Source of the DNA: Karalla daura
Lineage: Eukaryota; Chordata; Actinopteri; Chaetodontiformes; Leiognathidae
Assembly (NCBI GenBank): GCA_029224185.1
Contig: CM055206.1
Span: 9,724,183 to 9,788,182 of the forward strand
Length of the DNA: 64,000 bases
Reading direction: 5' to 3'
Below the pieces are notes generated by a model. It worked only from the letters and a program-made list of their open reading frames with translations, had not been told where the DNA came from and searched no databases. The position numbers and the translations under genes were made by a program. Each line of letters begins with the position of its first letter. Position 1 is the first letter of the stretch. Below, piece after piece: positions 12,870-24,353 of the stretch.

Positions 12870-13500
12870 AACTAGGGCGACACGGATAGTATCGTCGCAG
12901 CATGAAGGTCCCCTGGTTCAACTCACGGCCAGATCAAGAGTCTTTCTGTGTGTTTACACGTTCTTTCTGTATCTCTGTGGTTTTTATGCAAGTACTCTGG
13001 TTTCCTCCCATGCGGGACTAAAATTACCCCTAGTGTGAAGTGTCAGAGTGAATAGTGTGTGTGTTGTCCAATGGCCAGGCAACCTGTGTGTGTATATATA
13101 TAAACACATGTGTATATTCCATGGATGTATTATGACTATTAAGAGAACTGGATGGGGCGCCACCCCTCTGCTGGCAATCAGGTTTTTCCCAGTGGCCAAT
13201 CGTGGTACTGCAACAAAAAAATCCCCCCTGTGAATCCTGTATTTTATACGTATAGAAAAGCCACTGAAAAGACTGCTCGTTCACTGTGCCCACAGGCATG
13301 ATGGGAGGAAAGCAGAAACTTATCAAAATGATGTGCCATAGGCATGACTAGGCCACAATGTTTGCTCCAGTATCCATTTCTTATAACACATCCATGGTAT
13401 TTTTCCTGTTTTCACCCCCAATGCGCTCTGGAGATAGGCTCCAGCAGACCCCAGTGACACCATTACAGTCCAAAGTGGGAAGGATAATTGATGGATGCTT
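12870..13500 (+). repeat. SINE-like family A copy apparently split by another sequence
   Basis: The 5' part (12870-13085) runs from 'gcagcatgaaggtcccctgg' through 'ctggtttcctcccatg' to 'gaatagtgtgtgtgttgtcc'. The 3' tail 'gctctggagataggctccag' and 'agtgggaaggataattgatg' appears only at about 13425-13500. The 290 bp between them (13086-13372) is not part of the family in the other copies. It contains 'gatggggcgccacccctctg' and a 'tatacgtatagaaaagccac' stretch that may belong to another interspersed repeat. This looks like an insertion into an older copy, but its exact borders were not found. Confidence 0.45.
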
Positions 13501-14163
13501 CATATGGATTTTATGCTGAATCGCTCCGATTTCCTGACCTGTAATGCTCCGAGCTTATTGGTTCTCTGCCTGACAGTTAGGAGAGTTAAATTACTTCATT
13601 TTTCCAAACTGCAAAACACAAAGGGATTTCATTACAACTTGGTGCCCGGGGTTTCCAAGTCCACAGAAAGACGTCTGCCAATGCCACCCCTGCCAGACTG
13701 CAGTGTAGCGGGTAAATACACAAATACGACATCCATGATTGCTGCCTTTTTTTTTTCTTCTTCAGGTTTATTCTAACTGCTAATAGCACAGTGGCATAAT
13801 TAAACGATATCTCACAACAAAAGATGAGACTTCCCGCCGGCTCGGTGGTTCAGAGTGCAAGCCTGCAGGTAATTTTAGTGATTAGCGTAACTTCAACCGC
13901 AGTGGATCTAATCAGTGAACTCACCCGCTGTTACTTTTTACACATTTTTTTTTACTTCTGCTGAAAAATCAACCTATGCACCTTCATCCCTCCTCTTCTG
14001 CACACAGGTGGATAACCTCCGGTGTGCGATGTCACGGGTTCACCTGAAGAAAATCACAGTGTTGGGCTACGCTGGTTGTTACACATATCAGCAAAGGGGC
14101 AGCGGTGGAGCAGTCTCTCAGACTGTGCACAAATTAAAACCGCTCTCAACTAAACACTTAGGT

Positions 14164-14648
14164 TACATTCACACTGCAGGCAGTGGTGGACCAAATCTGA
14201 CTGTTTTCCCATATTTGACCCATTTGTGATTTTTTTTTTCCTGTCAATTTGACCCAGGCCTCTTTCATCCATAGTCCTAAAGCAGATACACATGTTTTTT
14301 AAAGCGAGTATAGTCTGAACGGTTAAGTCACATTTCATCCTACTTTTATGTCAGGTATGGTGCCTGAGAAAGAAAGATCAAAATTAAGCAACGGATGAAG
14401 CAAGCGTTTTTTGTCAACCTTTTTCTCCCCTTTGTTTTTGTCCGCTCAAATTGAACTACACCCTGAAATGGGATTCACACATACTAATGTGTAGCATCCA
14501 TATTTACTTTGGTAAACACAGTGTGCTGCATGTAATGTCATGTTTTCTTAGAGCGGTTGTTCCTAAAATGACCAACCACTGAAAAAATAGGATCTCAGCA
14601 AAAAAAAAATCTGAATTGAGCATCAAAACCTGCATTATGAATGCTTTA
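14164..14648. mobile_element. Candidate MITE with imperfect inverted ends
   Basis: The left end at 14165-14180 reads acattcacactgcagg. The right end at 14629-14644 reads cctgcattatgaatgc, whose reverse complement matches 13 of 16 bases. Just inside the right end, the reverse strand reads 'gatgctcaattcagattttt', and the left half contains a similar T-rich 'gtgattttttttttcc' stretch. This arrangement resembles a common fish DNA-transposon family. A clear target-site duplication was not found, so superfamily and exact ends are open. Confidence 0.4.
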
Positions 14649-15094
14649 GATTCTCTCATATCCCTGAAATGCTTCTGAACCACTGAGGCAGCTCTATCAA
14701 AGCAGCTTCCAACCAACAGGCAATCTAAAGCTGTAAGACAATGATGAACCTCCGCTCGCCCTGCACCTTTTCAAGGTAAACTTCTCAGCGGCAGATAAGT
14801 CTGTGTACACCAAAGAGCCCGATACAAACAGAGAACAAACACGTGGCGCTGTCAGCGCAGGACCCCGTTTGTAGTTCGCTGAGGAGACAACGCTACGAGT
14901 ATAAACCCGGCTGCACCTCTGTCAGGCTTTTCTCAGACACGGTGCTGCTTCGAAGACTTGTCTCTATGTTGTTAATGCTAACATACAGTACTTACAAGGT
15001 GCAGTATTTACCATCTTAGTTTAGTAAGTAAGACCTGTATTATACTGTGGCTGAAGGTGTTGGGAATGTCATTTTTTACATGTTAGTGAACCAC

Positions 15095-15235
15095 TGATCC
15101 ATTCACATTTTACCTTTTACTCTAATACTCACTCTTAGGGGTAATATAGAGTCTCCATTCGCCCTAACTTTGCATATATGGAAACATGCAAACTCGTATA
15201 CTCGTCCAGTGCTAACCACTGGTACACTGTCAGTG
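15095..15235 (-). repeat. SINE-like family A fragment, reverse orientation
   Basis: The minus strand reads 'ccagtggttagcactgg', the 5' portion of the family ('gtggttagcact...'), followed by 'catatatgcaaagttag' and 'gagactctatattacccc'. The block order is as in the plus-strand copies but inverted. Confidence 0.45.
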
Positions 15236-16680
15236 TAATGGATTCATTTTTCAGATGTCATGATTTCATTTTGTAGAACATTGATAAGATAGATAAATGC
15301 CATGACAGGTATCAGGATTCACCATCTGGAGACCATGGATTAGTCTTAGAAATATATGACAAGAGAAGTGGAAGACCCTCGTTTCCTGCACCAAAATACA
15401 TGATACATGATAATGGAGATGTGATGAATCAACATGGCAATGTTTTTAACCTCAACAAAGCGAGATATTCTTTGTCCCGATAATTCAGTCATTGAAATAG
15501 TTTCAAGATAAATCACAATATAGTTCATTTTGTGTAACACTATTGTAGCCATATAGGAAGAGGACAGAAACAATCTTGGGTTTCTTGTTCATCACTGGGG
15601 AAAGAAATCGAGTCATTAGCCATGAAGTGTTGGTTTTGCTTTCATTTTTATTGACAGAATTAAACGTGACGTTGTTGTTGTTGACCATAGTCATGCTTGG
15701 GTCAAATTGTATTCATGAAAAACAGCTCTGGGACCTCATTTATTTTCACAGCCATTGTTATTCAAAGATCTGGGAAGGGAAAGACAAGAGAAAGAACAAT
15801 GCACGAGAATTGAATGTCAGTCAACCAAGGCAACCGCTGTGCTCTATAGCACTAATCCCATATTTGCTGAATAAGTAAAACCTTACATCTTTTTGTTCTG
15901 TTGTGTTTTGTTGTTTTAATTAAGACAGGTAACAGAACTCCTAATCCTGAATGAGTTACCACTGGATTTGACTTAACAGATGATTCCTTAACATAGGAAT
16001 CATCCTTTGTTTGTGCTGTGAAATGTGTGCCAATTTCCCAATGGCACAGACAAAGCTGGGTAAAAGTGATTAGATGTAATTATTGATTGCAGTGTGACAG
16101 AGATTTCTCATTTCGACTCTGGAAGGCTGACAAAATATTATCATCGCAAATAATTTACAGAGTGCTCGGAGGGAGAAAAATGACTCAAAACATTAGTGTG
16201 AGTTTAAGCTGGAATCTTCAGCCCACAAAGCACATTTAATCCTGTGAATGTGACACCTTCATCTCTCTGCGGCAGAATGACGCGGCTGTAATGGATTCTT
16301 TCATAGGAGATTAATACATTGTTAGGACAATAATACATCCAGCAGAAATGAGATCATCACACAGGCAACAGACAACATGGGCACGCACAAACAGTGTAGA
16401 GGGTAGGTTGGGTGTAAAGACGAGGGAAATGGGAAAGAGCTGGTTGAATGACCTATAACGGGCCTCTCCCACTGCACCCGTCCTCACTGTAAAATGTCTC
16501 CTCCCCGGGATTATTTGACTCGGGCAACGCCGAACACATGCTCGAGGTTACCCCTTCTTATCAAGCAGCTGTTTGACATTCGGCTGATATCTCCCTGAGC
16601 ACCTTTCAAAACCTCCAGGTGCTATCAGAATATCTGCTCTGGGAGCAGCTGGGACCTCACCATTGTAGGTGAGAGCGATC

Positions 16681-16708
16681 ATTTAGATTTCTTTTTTTTT
16701 TTTTTTTT
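16681..16708. repeat. T-rich homopolymer run
   Basis: A run of about 18 consecutive T follows 'gatttc' and ends in 'aagcctaatgac'. It may be the reverse-strand poly(A) of an old retroposed sequence or simple slippage. Nothing recognisable flanks it. Confidence 0.6.
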
Positions 16709-16894
16709 AAGCCTAATGACATTTCCCTGCCGCTTGCCAAATGTTGCCCTAAACTTTTATGAGTTTCTCTAAGTCATTTGGGGCACTGATGATTAACTAT
16801 TCACTTCAGTGTACAATCCGGTTATGTCCAAATATCCTGACACTGTGCTACCTCATATATTCGAGCTGCAAAGATACAACAGTGCCCCATTTAC

Positions 16895-17400
16895 AAACCG
16901 TCATCCATCTTCATCCACTTATCCGGGGTCGGGCCGTGGGGATAGCAGCTTTAGTAAAGAGCACCAGACTTCCCTTTCCTTTGTGACTGCGACTGAGGAG
17001 ATATAATCTCACCACTTGGTCCTGAATCTGATTCCTGAGTCTCACCCCATCTGGACGCACCAGGAGCACATCCCTAGGAAGGAGCTGTGGTGACATCCTC
17101 AGAAGGTGTCAGAACCACCTGGACTGGCTCCTTTTCATACAAAGGAGCAGCACCTCTACTCTGGGTCTCTCCTGGATGAGAGCAGCCTGTGATCTTGTCC
17201 TGGGCAATCCATCATGACCATGAGTGTCTGAGGGTGAGGGTATGAATGAAGAACCACTGGTAGATTGAGAGCTTTGCTTTCTGACTCAGCTCCTTTGAGT
17301 CACAACCCTGATCCTCTGTTCCCTCGCTCGTGAACAAGACCCCCAGATACTTGAACTTCTTCACTTGGGGTAAGGACTCATCCCCCCCTGAAGAATTCAC
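16895..17400 (-). mobile_element. Truncated LINE (non-LTR retrotransposon) ORF2 3' end
   Basis: The minus strand from 17400 encodes 'LPQVKKFKYLGVLFTSEG' followed by 'ELSQKAKLSIYQW', the conserved segment after the reverse-transcriptase domain of non-LTR retrotransposons that are abundant in fish. Further along the minus strand the nucleotide sequence ends with a '...cccggataagtggatg' tail typical of the 3' end of these elements. Frames break at about 17212 and again before 17096, and everything 5' of this segment is missing. It is a dead, 5'-truncated copy. I could not decide between Rex-type and L2-type clades. Confidence 0.7.
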
Positions 17401-17649
17401 AAACCATTACTGTTTCAGAGTTTGCCCATTTACAAACCACTGGAGATATTCCATTTCTATTAAAGAACATTTCAAAGGGAAAATAGTACTTTAGTAGTAG
17501 GTTTTAATTTCGTTGTTATTGTTCTTACAGCTCTAGGTTTATCAATTCCTGGGTGGCCTGGTTGTTGCACCGCTTTGGTCCAGAGAGTCCCCAGACTTTT
17601 CTTTAAGCACCATTTAGAGGTTTACATTTGTGCTTTGGAGCACAGTGTC

Positions 17650-17815
17650 TCAACAACAGCTTAATTTTGTACCACTCATATTCCCTGCCTCCATCACATG
17701 TGCTAGAGATAGGCTTCAGCAGATCCCAGGACATTGTTCAGGTCCAAAGTGTTTAAGATAATGGATGGATATATGGATGTATGGATGGATGGATGGATGG
17801 ATGGATGGATGAATA
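17650..17815 (+). repeat. SINE-like family A tail with (GGAT)n tract
   Basis: The sequence 'gctagagataggcttcagcagatcccagg' followed by 'gtccaaagtgtttaagataatgg' is the 3' tail of family A. It runs into a GGAT tetranucleotide tract at 17761-17812, the usual terminus of these elements. Confidence 0.6.
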
Positions 17816-18669
17816 GTGCAGGGACCAAACCCCCTGAAGATGAATTATCACTCTGATGATTCATTACCCTTCCAGTCACCAGTGGGTCAGAAATGATTTG
17901 TCCAATATAAATGGTTTCAACATTCCTTTCAATTGTGTGTTGTGCCAGTGTTAGCATGGCAACCAGCTACACCAAGCTGGTGAGAACAGTGTCAAACGTG
18001 AGGTTATAATTGCAGATTTGTTTGGAACACTCTGTTCGTGCTCATGGGGAAACGTTAGCTTGAACTGTTGTAGACAGGGAAGGACGTTTGACAGTCAGTT
18101 ACCCATAGCATTAGTCTCTCCAGCCTTGGGATAATGCCAATTAGTCTCACAGACTTGCTTTTGCATAGCTAACTGCATTGTTTACCATGGCAAAAACTGA
18201 GCTGCAGCACAGTATGTTTAGCAAATGGAATAAAGACTTGCCTCCTGGGATATTGTGCCCCACCATGCACATAACACCCCATAAAAATGTTTTTTTTGCT
18301 CTGAATGAGAAATACGGCTCTATGTGGTGCAGTGGAGAAGCTGAACAAGTCATTTCTTGTTAGGCTGATCTGGGCAAGGGTCCTGTTCAATCTGAAGTGG
18401 TGCTATTTCCATTTCCACTCCTCACACCTCACATGTTTCAGATTGGCTGCAGTAACTAGGTAACTTTTATCTTCACTGGCAAATGAAAAAAAGGAACCAG
18501 TGTCTGTCTGAGCACTTCATTTTACTTTAGTGCTTCCCGATGCAGCTGCAATATAGAGGTGAAATGTGGGTGAAAACCCCAGAGATATTTGGGACAGACT
18601 AACCCTTGGTCTAGTCTGTCCCGTGGTCCGTCCAGGAGTTGATGCTGGGATAACAGTGCTAATCACTGG

Positions 18670-19065
18670 GGCTAGTGCTTAATTTGGAACCAGTTTTTTC
18701 TGTTTCGACGGACGAAGAACTGACTCTGCCCTAAAAAACGGTCCCAGAGTGGCACTACTTTTTACTGGGCCAGAGGTAAGATCCACTAGCATCAGAGGAA
18801 ACAAGAAGAAGAAAAAACATTTGTTATTGAACAAAAACTGTGAAGACAAAAAAAGGACAGCAGTGAAAATGACAATGGGCGCCAAGGAGAAATCCGTATT
18901 TTGATGTCCTGGACTTCTTGGATTCACCTACAATGACGTAGTTGATGTGTTCAGTGACATAACGATGGGGTTTTCTAACCATCTTGAGCCATAGAAAAGA
19001 AAATTGGTTCGCAAAGTTGGACCAATTTTGAACCTGCACCAGTACCAGATTTAAGTGTGCTCACA
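18670..19065. mobile_element. Candidate palindromic DNA transposon (MITE)
   Basis: The left end reads 'agtgcttaatttggaaccag'. The right end, read on the minus strand from about 19063, gives 'gagcacacttaaatctggta', which is similar but imperfect. I recall related 'ttaatttggaacc' ends from fish hAT-like MITEs. No target-site duplication was established and there is no transposase, so this is a tentative call. Confidence 0.3.
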
Positions 19066-20842
19066 GATTAAAAACCACAGCTGCAGTGGTTCAAATATTA
19101 AAAGGAGCAGAAGAATCAGCGAGAATGGAGAAGAAGTTTGAGTTGAGAGGGCAAGTGAACGAGGTCGAAGTGTTTTTTGTGAGTGGTGCGCCCGTCCCAA
19201 TTGAAGTCCATTCACCGAGAGGAGCTGAAATCATCAAATTATGACTGGGAAAGTGAGCAGAAATGGAAACACTGAGAGCAGATGAACTCTCCGTAACAAG
19301 CCAAAATCACACAGTGTCAAACGCCTTGACAGCAGTTAAACTGTCAGCTGAACAAAGCAGTGTGAACTAATTGATAATACGTATAATATATATAGTAACT
19401 CTTCAGTCTTCCAGCTATTCTGGCTGGTTTATATTTTCCAAACATAACCCAGTGTACAACCTTCACTTCCCTACGAACCCTCTTTCATACCACCACTCGG
19501 TGGTGGTATAATAATCTGAAGACTCTGCGTATGAGTCACTCTGAGGAGCACATTGTTGACCTGAAAATAAATAAATAAAGTTTCCACCGAGCAGAATGTC
19601 AGTTTAATCTGAACACAGCACTGCAGGCTACAAAATATGGATGGTTGTTTAGTTGTTTTTGATCTCCATCTTAAGTCATATCAACAACTGTTCCAGACAT
19701 GCACTTAGACAATTTTAGAGAACTCTTTGGCTCTGCGAAGCTCCAAATGCGAGGTGCATACATTTACAGTGAGCAGATAGCCCTAAATGCTGCAGGCGCC
19801 AAACCCAGTCAGACCTGGAGCTCCACTAATAAACAAGATAAGAGACACTGACGTCACTGCCCCGTATTTTACCCTGACGCACCCCTGCTATCTCATTTGG
19901 GTTGCTCTTCATCTCGAGACGATATAATCAGACTTTTTTTGTAAACAGGTTATTATGTTTACATGCTGCAACACCAAAACTGAATAGTTGGTATTGTATG
20001 AACAGGATATTGATGTGCTGAAGCAGGCACTCTGTCACAGCTGATCAAATGCGGACCGTATTGCAGCTCTATGCACCCTGATCAGTAGTACTGACAAAAC
20101 TGCACCCAGAAGTCATTTTCAGAGGCAATGAGCCCACAGAAGACAGAGCAGACGCCGGCACGCAAGCCACAGAAAACTTCCTCAGACCCTGGAAAGCCTC
20201 CTTAACAACAGTGTTGACTTTTCATCATTAAAACTGAAAACTAATAATGATGCGTCATCTCAACTGGAGTGGCAGTGGATAAGTACCCTGCTAACCTGCA
20301 ATGAGACAATGAGACGTCAACTTTTAAAGTTTATCAGCATCTTTGAGCAGAGCTAATTCTTCAAGGCAACACTTGTGCATTAAACCTCCAGTGTTCCTCC
20401 AAATTGATTTTCCCATCGCCCATCGTTGATCCCCGTGCTGATTCAGGCAACGTTGTCTACTTCTAGTATTTGACTCAGCTTTAAGTAAATTCATCCCCCG
20501 CTGGGCAAAACACTATATTTTAGTGACTCACTTTCTTGTCAGAGACAACAGTGGAGAGAGAGAGAGGGGAGAGGAGAAGAGAGGAGAGGGTGAGAAAATG
20601 TGGGAGGGTGGGGAGGTGAGATGTATAAAGGAGAGGAAGGAAGGGGAAAGGAAACGGTGATTGTAGAGGAAGAGGGAAAGCAGAGCGGGAGAAAGTACGG
20701 GAGGGGTTGAGGGGAGAGGTGCTCTGGGAGCTGAACATTATTTAGACTAAATGAGGTCAGGACCTTGAGATATACACTGAATGTGAAATGCAGTGGCTCA
20801 CATTTTCAGCTCGCTGTGTGTTTATGTGCTGCGCTTGCCTCT

Positions 20843-20848
<6 letters not shown>

Positions 20849-20931
<83 letters not shown>
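20849..20931. repeat. (TG)n microsatellite, about 40 units
   Basis: A nearly uninterrupted TG tract of over 80 bp in the nkain2 intron. It yields poly-(Cys-Val) and poly-(Thr-His) frames that are not proteins. Confidence 0.95.
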
Positions 20932-20934
<3 letters not shown>

Positions 20935-21337
20935 GCATGTGTCCATGTAGTCAATAAAATACCAACACGGTCAATGTCATTTTTCCCACACTCGAGGCCT
21001 TACCTTAACAATACGGCCTCTTTATTGGAGGTTATGTGTTAGTTTAATGCCTCATACAAGCACATGAACCTCCACCACCGTCCGCTTTCATCTTCCTCTC
21101 TCATCGCACTCCTCTCCCTCTCTCTCCTCTCTCTCTCTCTCTCTCTTTCCTCCTCTATCACTGCGGGCTAATAAGGTCACTAAAAAGCCAACCGTACGTC
21201 GAACACGCTTTCCTGCACCTTCGCTCCAATCAGCCACCTCCTGCAGGTCGCCTTGGAAACAGACAGCCAATGGGGGAGTGGATCAGAGAGCAAAGGTGTT
21301 TCAGCCAGTGTGGACTGCTGTACCGCTGTCTAAACAG

Positions 21338-21365
21338 TGCACACACACACACACACACACACACA
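21338..21365. repeat. (CA)n microsatellite
   Basis: About 13 CA units in the nkain2 intron, 720 bp before exon 5. Confidence 0.9.
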
Positions 21366-21974
21366 ACAGAGACAGACAGGTTTAATGCTTTTTATGATGA
21401 CAATGGCAGCACACGGCGCCAAAAGCCCCTTTGTGATAGTTCAACATGCAGCGGTTATTGTTTTCAGGTTTGTAAAACGGCTTCAAACGGAGTCGAGACC
21501 GCGAGGGGGAAAACAATGCGAAGCGCTCCGCTACAAGCAGACGCAACAAAGCCCCCCCACACCTCCTCGTCGGAGCGGGTGGTGGCAGTGTCAGGTTTTC
21601 ATTTGTACAATAGGAGCGAAAACAGACAACAACATCAGGGAGGAGCTGGAAACTGTGATTTTTTAATTCCAGGCGGTTTTGTTTCCCTTCATTGGGAGGT
21701 TTGAAGGTGTGTATTAAAAACTGAGCCTCTCTGTGTAACCCTGAAACTTTAGTCTATCTCTGTGGTTGTCTTTGAAGATGGTTGACCTTCAGCGTGTGTG
21801 CGTGTACTGTATATATATGTGTGTGTCTGTGTGTGTGTGTGTGTATTTGTGCATGTCCATTGATTCAAGTGCTCTATTTTGGAGCAAAATACCACTGAGC
21901 TGTTCTGCTCCACTTCCACCGACACCTGTTTTCTCTGTCTCCTCCATCCCTCTGTTTTCCGCTGCTCTCTGATA

Positions 21975-22026
21975 TTTCTCTCTCTCTCTCTCTCTGTCTG
22001 TCTGTCTGTCAGTCAGTCAGTCCGTC
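21975..22026. repeat. Compound (CT)n-(TGTC)n-(AGTC)n tract
   Basis: A CT run passes into TGTC and then AGTC tetranucleotide units. It lies about 60 bp before the acceptor of nkain2 exon 5, within the pyrimidine-rich approach to the splice site. Confidence 0.85.
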
Positions 22027-22084
22027 TCACGGCCATCTAATGTTTCACACAAAGCAGTAATCCTTCCTCTGTTTCTGTCTCTAG

Positions 22085-22145
22085 CTGATGGGGTTTATCT
22101 ACGCCTGCTACGTGGTCAAGCTCATTTCAGAAGAGGAGGATAGCT
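22085..22145 (+). CDS. nkain2: nkain2 exon 5
   Basis: The exon follows a tctctag acceptor and ends at a gtaagt donor. It is 61 nt (20 codons plus one base) and encodes LMGFIYACYVVKLISEEEDS. This is the last membrane-spanning segment followed by the acidic EEEDS motif shared by all NKAIN proteins. It joins in frame to exon 4 (phase 0) and to exon 6 (T+TT gives Phe). A long CA repeat starts 13 nt after the donor (22159-22191). Confidence 0.93.
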
Positions 22146-22157
22146 GTAAGTGCACAG

Positions 22158-22158
<1 letters not shown>

Positions 22159-22191
<33 letters not shown>
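22159..22191. repeat. (CA)n repeat just after nkain2 exon 5 donor
   Basis: About 16 CA units starting 13 nt downstream of the gt at 22146. Intronic CA repeats near donors are known binding sites for hnRNP L and can modulate use of the neighbouring exon. That effect is only an inference here. Confidence 0.9.
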
Positions 22192-22196
<5 letters not shown>

Positions 22197-22931
22197 TGTA
22201 CGTACTCAGACAGATGACAGCCGAGCCCAGAAGCCTCAAAGGGTTTTCTCAATCCATCCACTGTTTGCTAAGCTGCCTCCTGCCTTTAAATATACAGTTT
22301 ATGGATAGAACAGAGGCCGATGTACCATCAGAAAACCTCTCCTCTCTTGAATCAATGGATAACTGGAGTGTAAACTTCCCCAAATCCAATAAAGAGCCGC
22401 TAACGTTATCCTAAACACCGACAGCATCCGGAACATTTAATGATTTACTCCATGGCTTGGAAATAACACTATTGCCAGTGAGAGAGTTAGTTAGTCATGG
22501 AATCACATGGAAAAAGAGACAGAAATGTCCTGGAACTCTTTTGTTTTATCTACCTTGTGAGTAAACACAGTGTTTAGAAGATTTGCACATAAAAAGTATG
22601 TAAATTTGTTATAATTTCCAAGCATATAACATATTTTTGATAGATAGGTTATCGCCATAGACTGCACGGCTTTTAAATCACATTTCTGAGGGCGGGGGAG
22701 GAATAAACATGAGAGCAATCTTGGTAAGTCTGCATAATGCAAGGTAAAATTGTAGAAAATGACAAATCCCCAAAGCATCAGTGGGGATGTATAAGCTAAG
22801 CTATAAGTGATAATGTCCTGGAAAAGTGCTGGAAAATGATTCCAAGAAAAGAAAGGGAATGCCAAACCACATCATTTCTTGCATATTTGCTAATTGGATA
22901 TTGAGTATAATTAGTGCTGCCTTGTATATAT

Positions 22932-23028
<97 letters not shown>
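22932..23028. repeat. (GATA)n microsatellite
   Basis: About 24 tandem GATA/TAGA units, followed by 'gagatactttattg'. In fish genomes this junction commonly marks the end of an interspersed element, so the tract probably grew from a retroelement tail. Confidence 0.9.
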
Positions 23029-23805
23029 GATACTTTATTGAATAAACTTAATTAAATTAAGGTGTCAAGTAGCAGACATACAAAACATATGCAACACATA
23101 AACGTATAACATATCAAACATATAGCAGACATAGAACATTGCATATATAAGAAGTAATAAAATATTAAGTAATAAAACAAGTTATGTTAAAGTAATAAGT
23201 AATTAAAATGTATTTATGTGAATTTTATTTATGTGAAGTCCCTCAAAATGAAGCTGTCAGAAAGTGAATAAGTATCCAGTTCCGATTAGGTTTCATTGAT
23301 GAGATGATTGCTGTTCATCGTCTATAATGGATAAGTTTTAAGTATCATTTTGGGATGCTTTTGGTGATGCAGGTTCCGGATGCTTACGGCTGCCACTAAC
23401 GAATCCGTACCCCGTGAAGTGAATTTGCTGCCCTCCTCTGTTTCCGCTCCATCCCTCCGTGTCCTTGTGTTTATTCTGCTCATAATGAAGCAGCAGGTTT
23501 GAATGAGAACGATCTTGGACCGAGGGGCTTTTACCGACCCTCAGACACAATTCAAAGTGGAACTCGTTGCCTCGCGGCTTTCGCAACCGGCAGCTTACTC
23601 ATTTGCAATAAGAGGAGCGAAAATACGAGCGGGGAGAGCGTGAAGGACGAAGCGAGCGAGGTAGATTTGTGCGAGATCAAAGTTGTCTTTCATTCACACA
23701 TCTATGCTACACGCTCTCCGCTTTTCATCCGCCATCACCAAGCAACAGTAATGGGGAGAAATTTACTGGCGGGGAGAGGGAAAGAACAACTCAACATGAT
23801 CACCC

Positions 23806-23847
23806 ATCCATCCATCCATCCACCCACCCACCCATCCATCCATCCAT
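23806..23847. repeat. (CATC)n/(CACC)n tetranucleotide repeat
   Basis: Tandem CATC units interrupted by CACC units, the reverse complement of the GATG/GGAT tails seen elsewhere in the window. Confidence 0.85.
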
Positions 23848-23984
23848 TATTTTTTTCAATGGTCGCCATGAACAGTGCACATCTTCTCCAGTCAAAAGCA
23901 TCATTGACGACCACTCGATAAGCCTTTTGACTGGATTAATGAATTGCGGTTGATGTGTAATACCAGGGACAGACATACAAGCAG

Positions 23985-23987
<3 letters not shown>

Positions 23988-24024
<37 letters not shown>
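23988..24024. repeat. (GT)n microsatellite
   Basis: About 18 GT units in the nkain2 intron. Confidence 0.9.
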
Positions 24025-24026
<2 letters not shown>

Positions 24027-24316
24027 GGGGGAGATCAGCATGTTAACTCGGCGATCGTTGTATTTTGAATGCGCTATGGCGCGCGCATTAACTTGAATGA
24101 GCCCGTTTACCTGGGGCCATCAGTTAAGTTATTCCATTAAAGCAGATGCAGACGTTCGGCGGGAGGATCAATACCCAGGCATGTCTTATTCAACACTGAA
24201 TCGAGGATGCTGTTTGCCAACGCATAAATATTGATGCGTAATAAATGCGGGCCGGATCAGTGGAAATAGTTGGGAGCGCTCTGAGGAGACAAGTTTCGCT
24301 TCCTGCCCAGGAGCAG

Positions 24317-24353
24317 ATTGGTGGTGGTGGTGGTGGTGGGGGGGGGGGGGGTT
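24317..24353. repeat. (GGT)n plus poly-G block
   Basis: About seven GGT units run directly into a long run of G. The + strand can in principle form a G-quadruplex. It is intronic. Confidence 0.85.

Larger units (their letters stand above)
10322..22084 (+). other. nkain2: nkain2 intron between exons 4 and 5, about 11.8 kb
   Basis: The intron runs from a gtaagt donor to a tctctag acceptor. It holds no recognised exon. Visible contents are SINE-like copies (10617-10880, 12870-13500, 15095-15235), a LINE fragment (16895-17400), two candidate MITEs (14164-14648 and 18670-19065), a GGAT tract (17761-17812), a large GT tract (20849-20931), and (GA)n/(CT)n tracts near 12009-12030, 20555-20600 and 21118-21148. 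A 23-bp perfect hairpin lies at 19487-19509. The stretch 16040-16350 is free of obvious repeats and looks like candidate conserved non-coding DNA. Confidence 0.8.

Noticed and set aside
13830..13870. tRNA-like 'ggctcggtggttcagagtgc' stretch
   Set aside because: It only vaguely resembles an A box and has no cloverleaf or B box at the right distance.
22932..23028. CRISPR-like regular array
   Set aside because: The repeat is a 4-bp microsatellite with no spacers, and the genome is that of a vertebrate.
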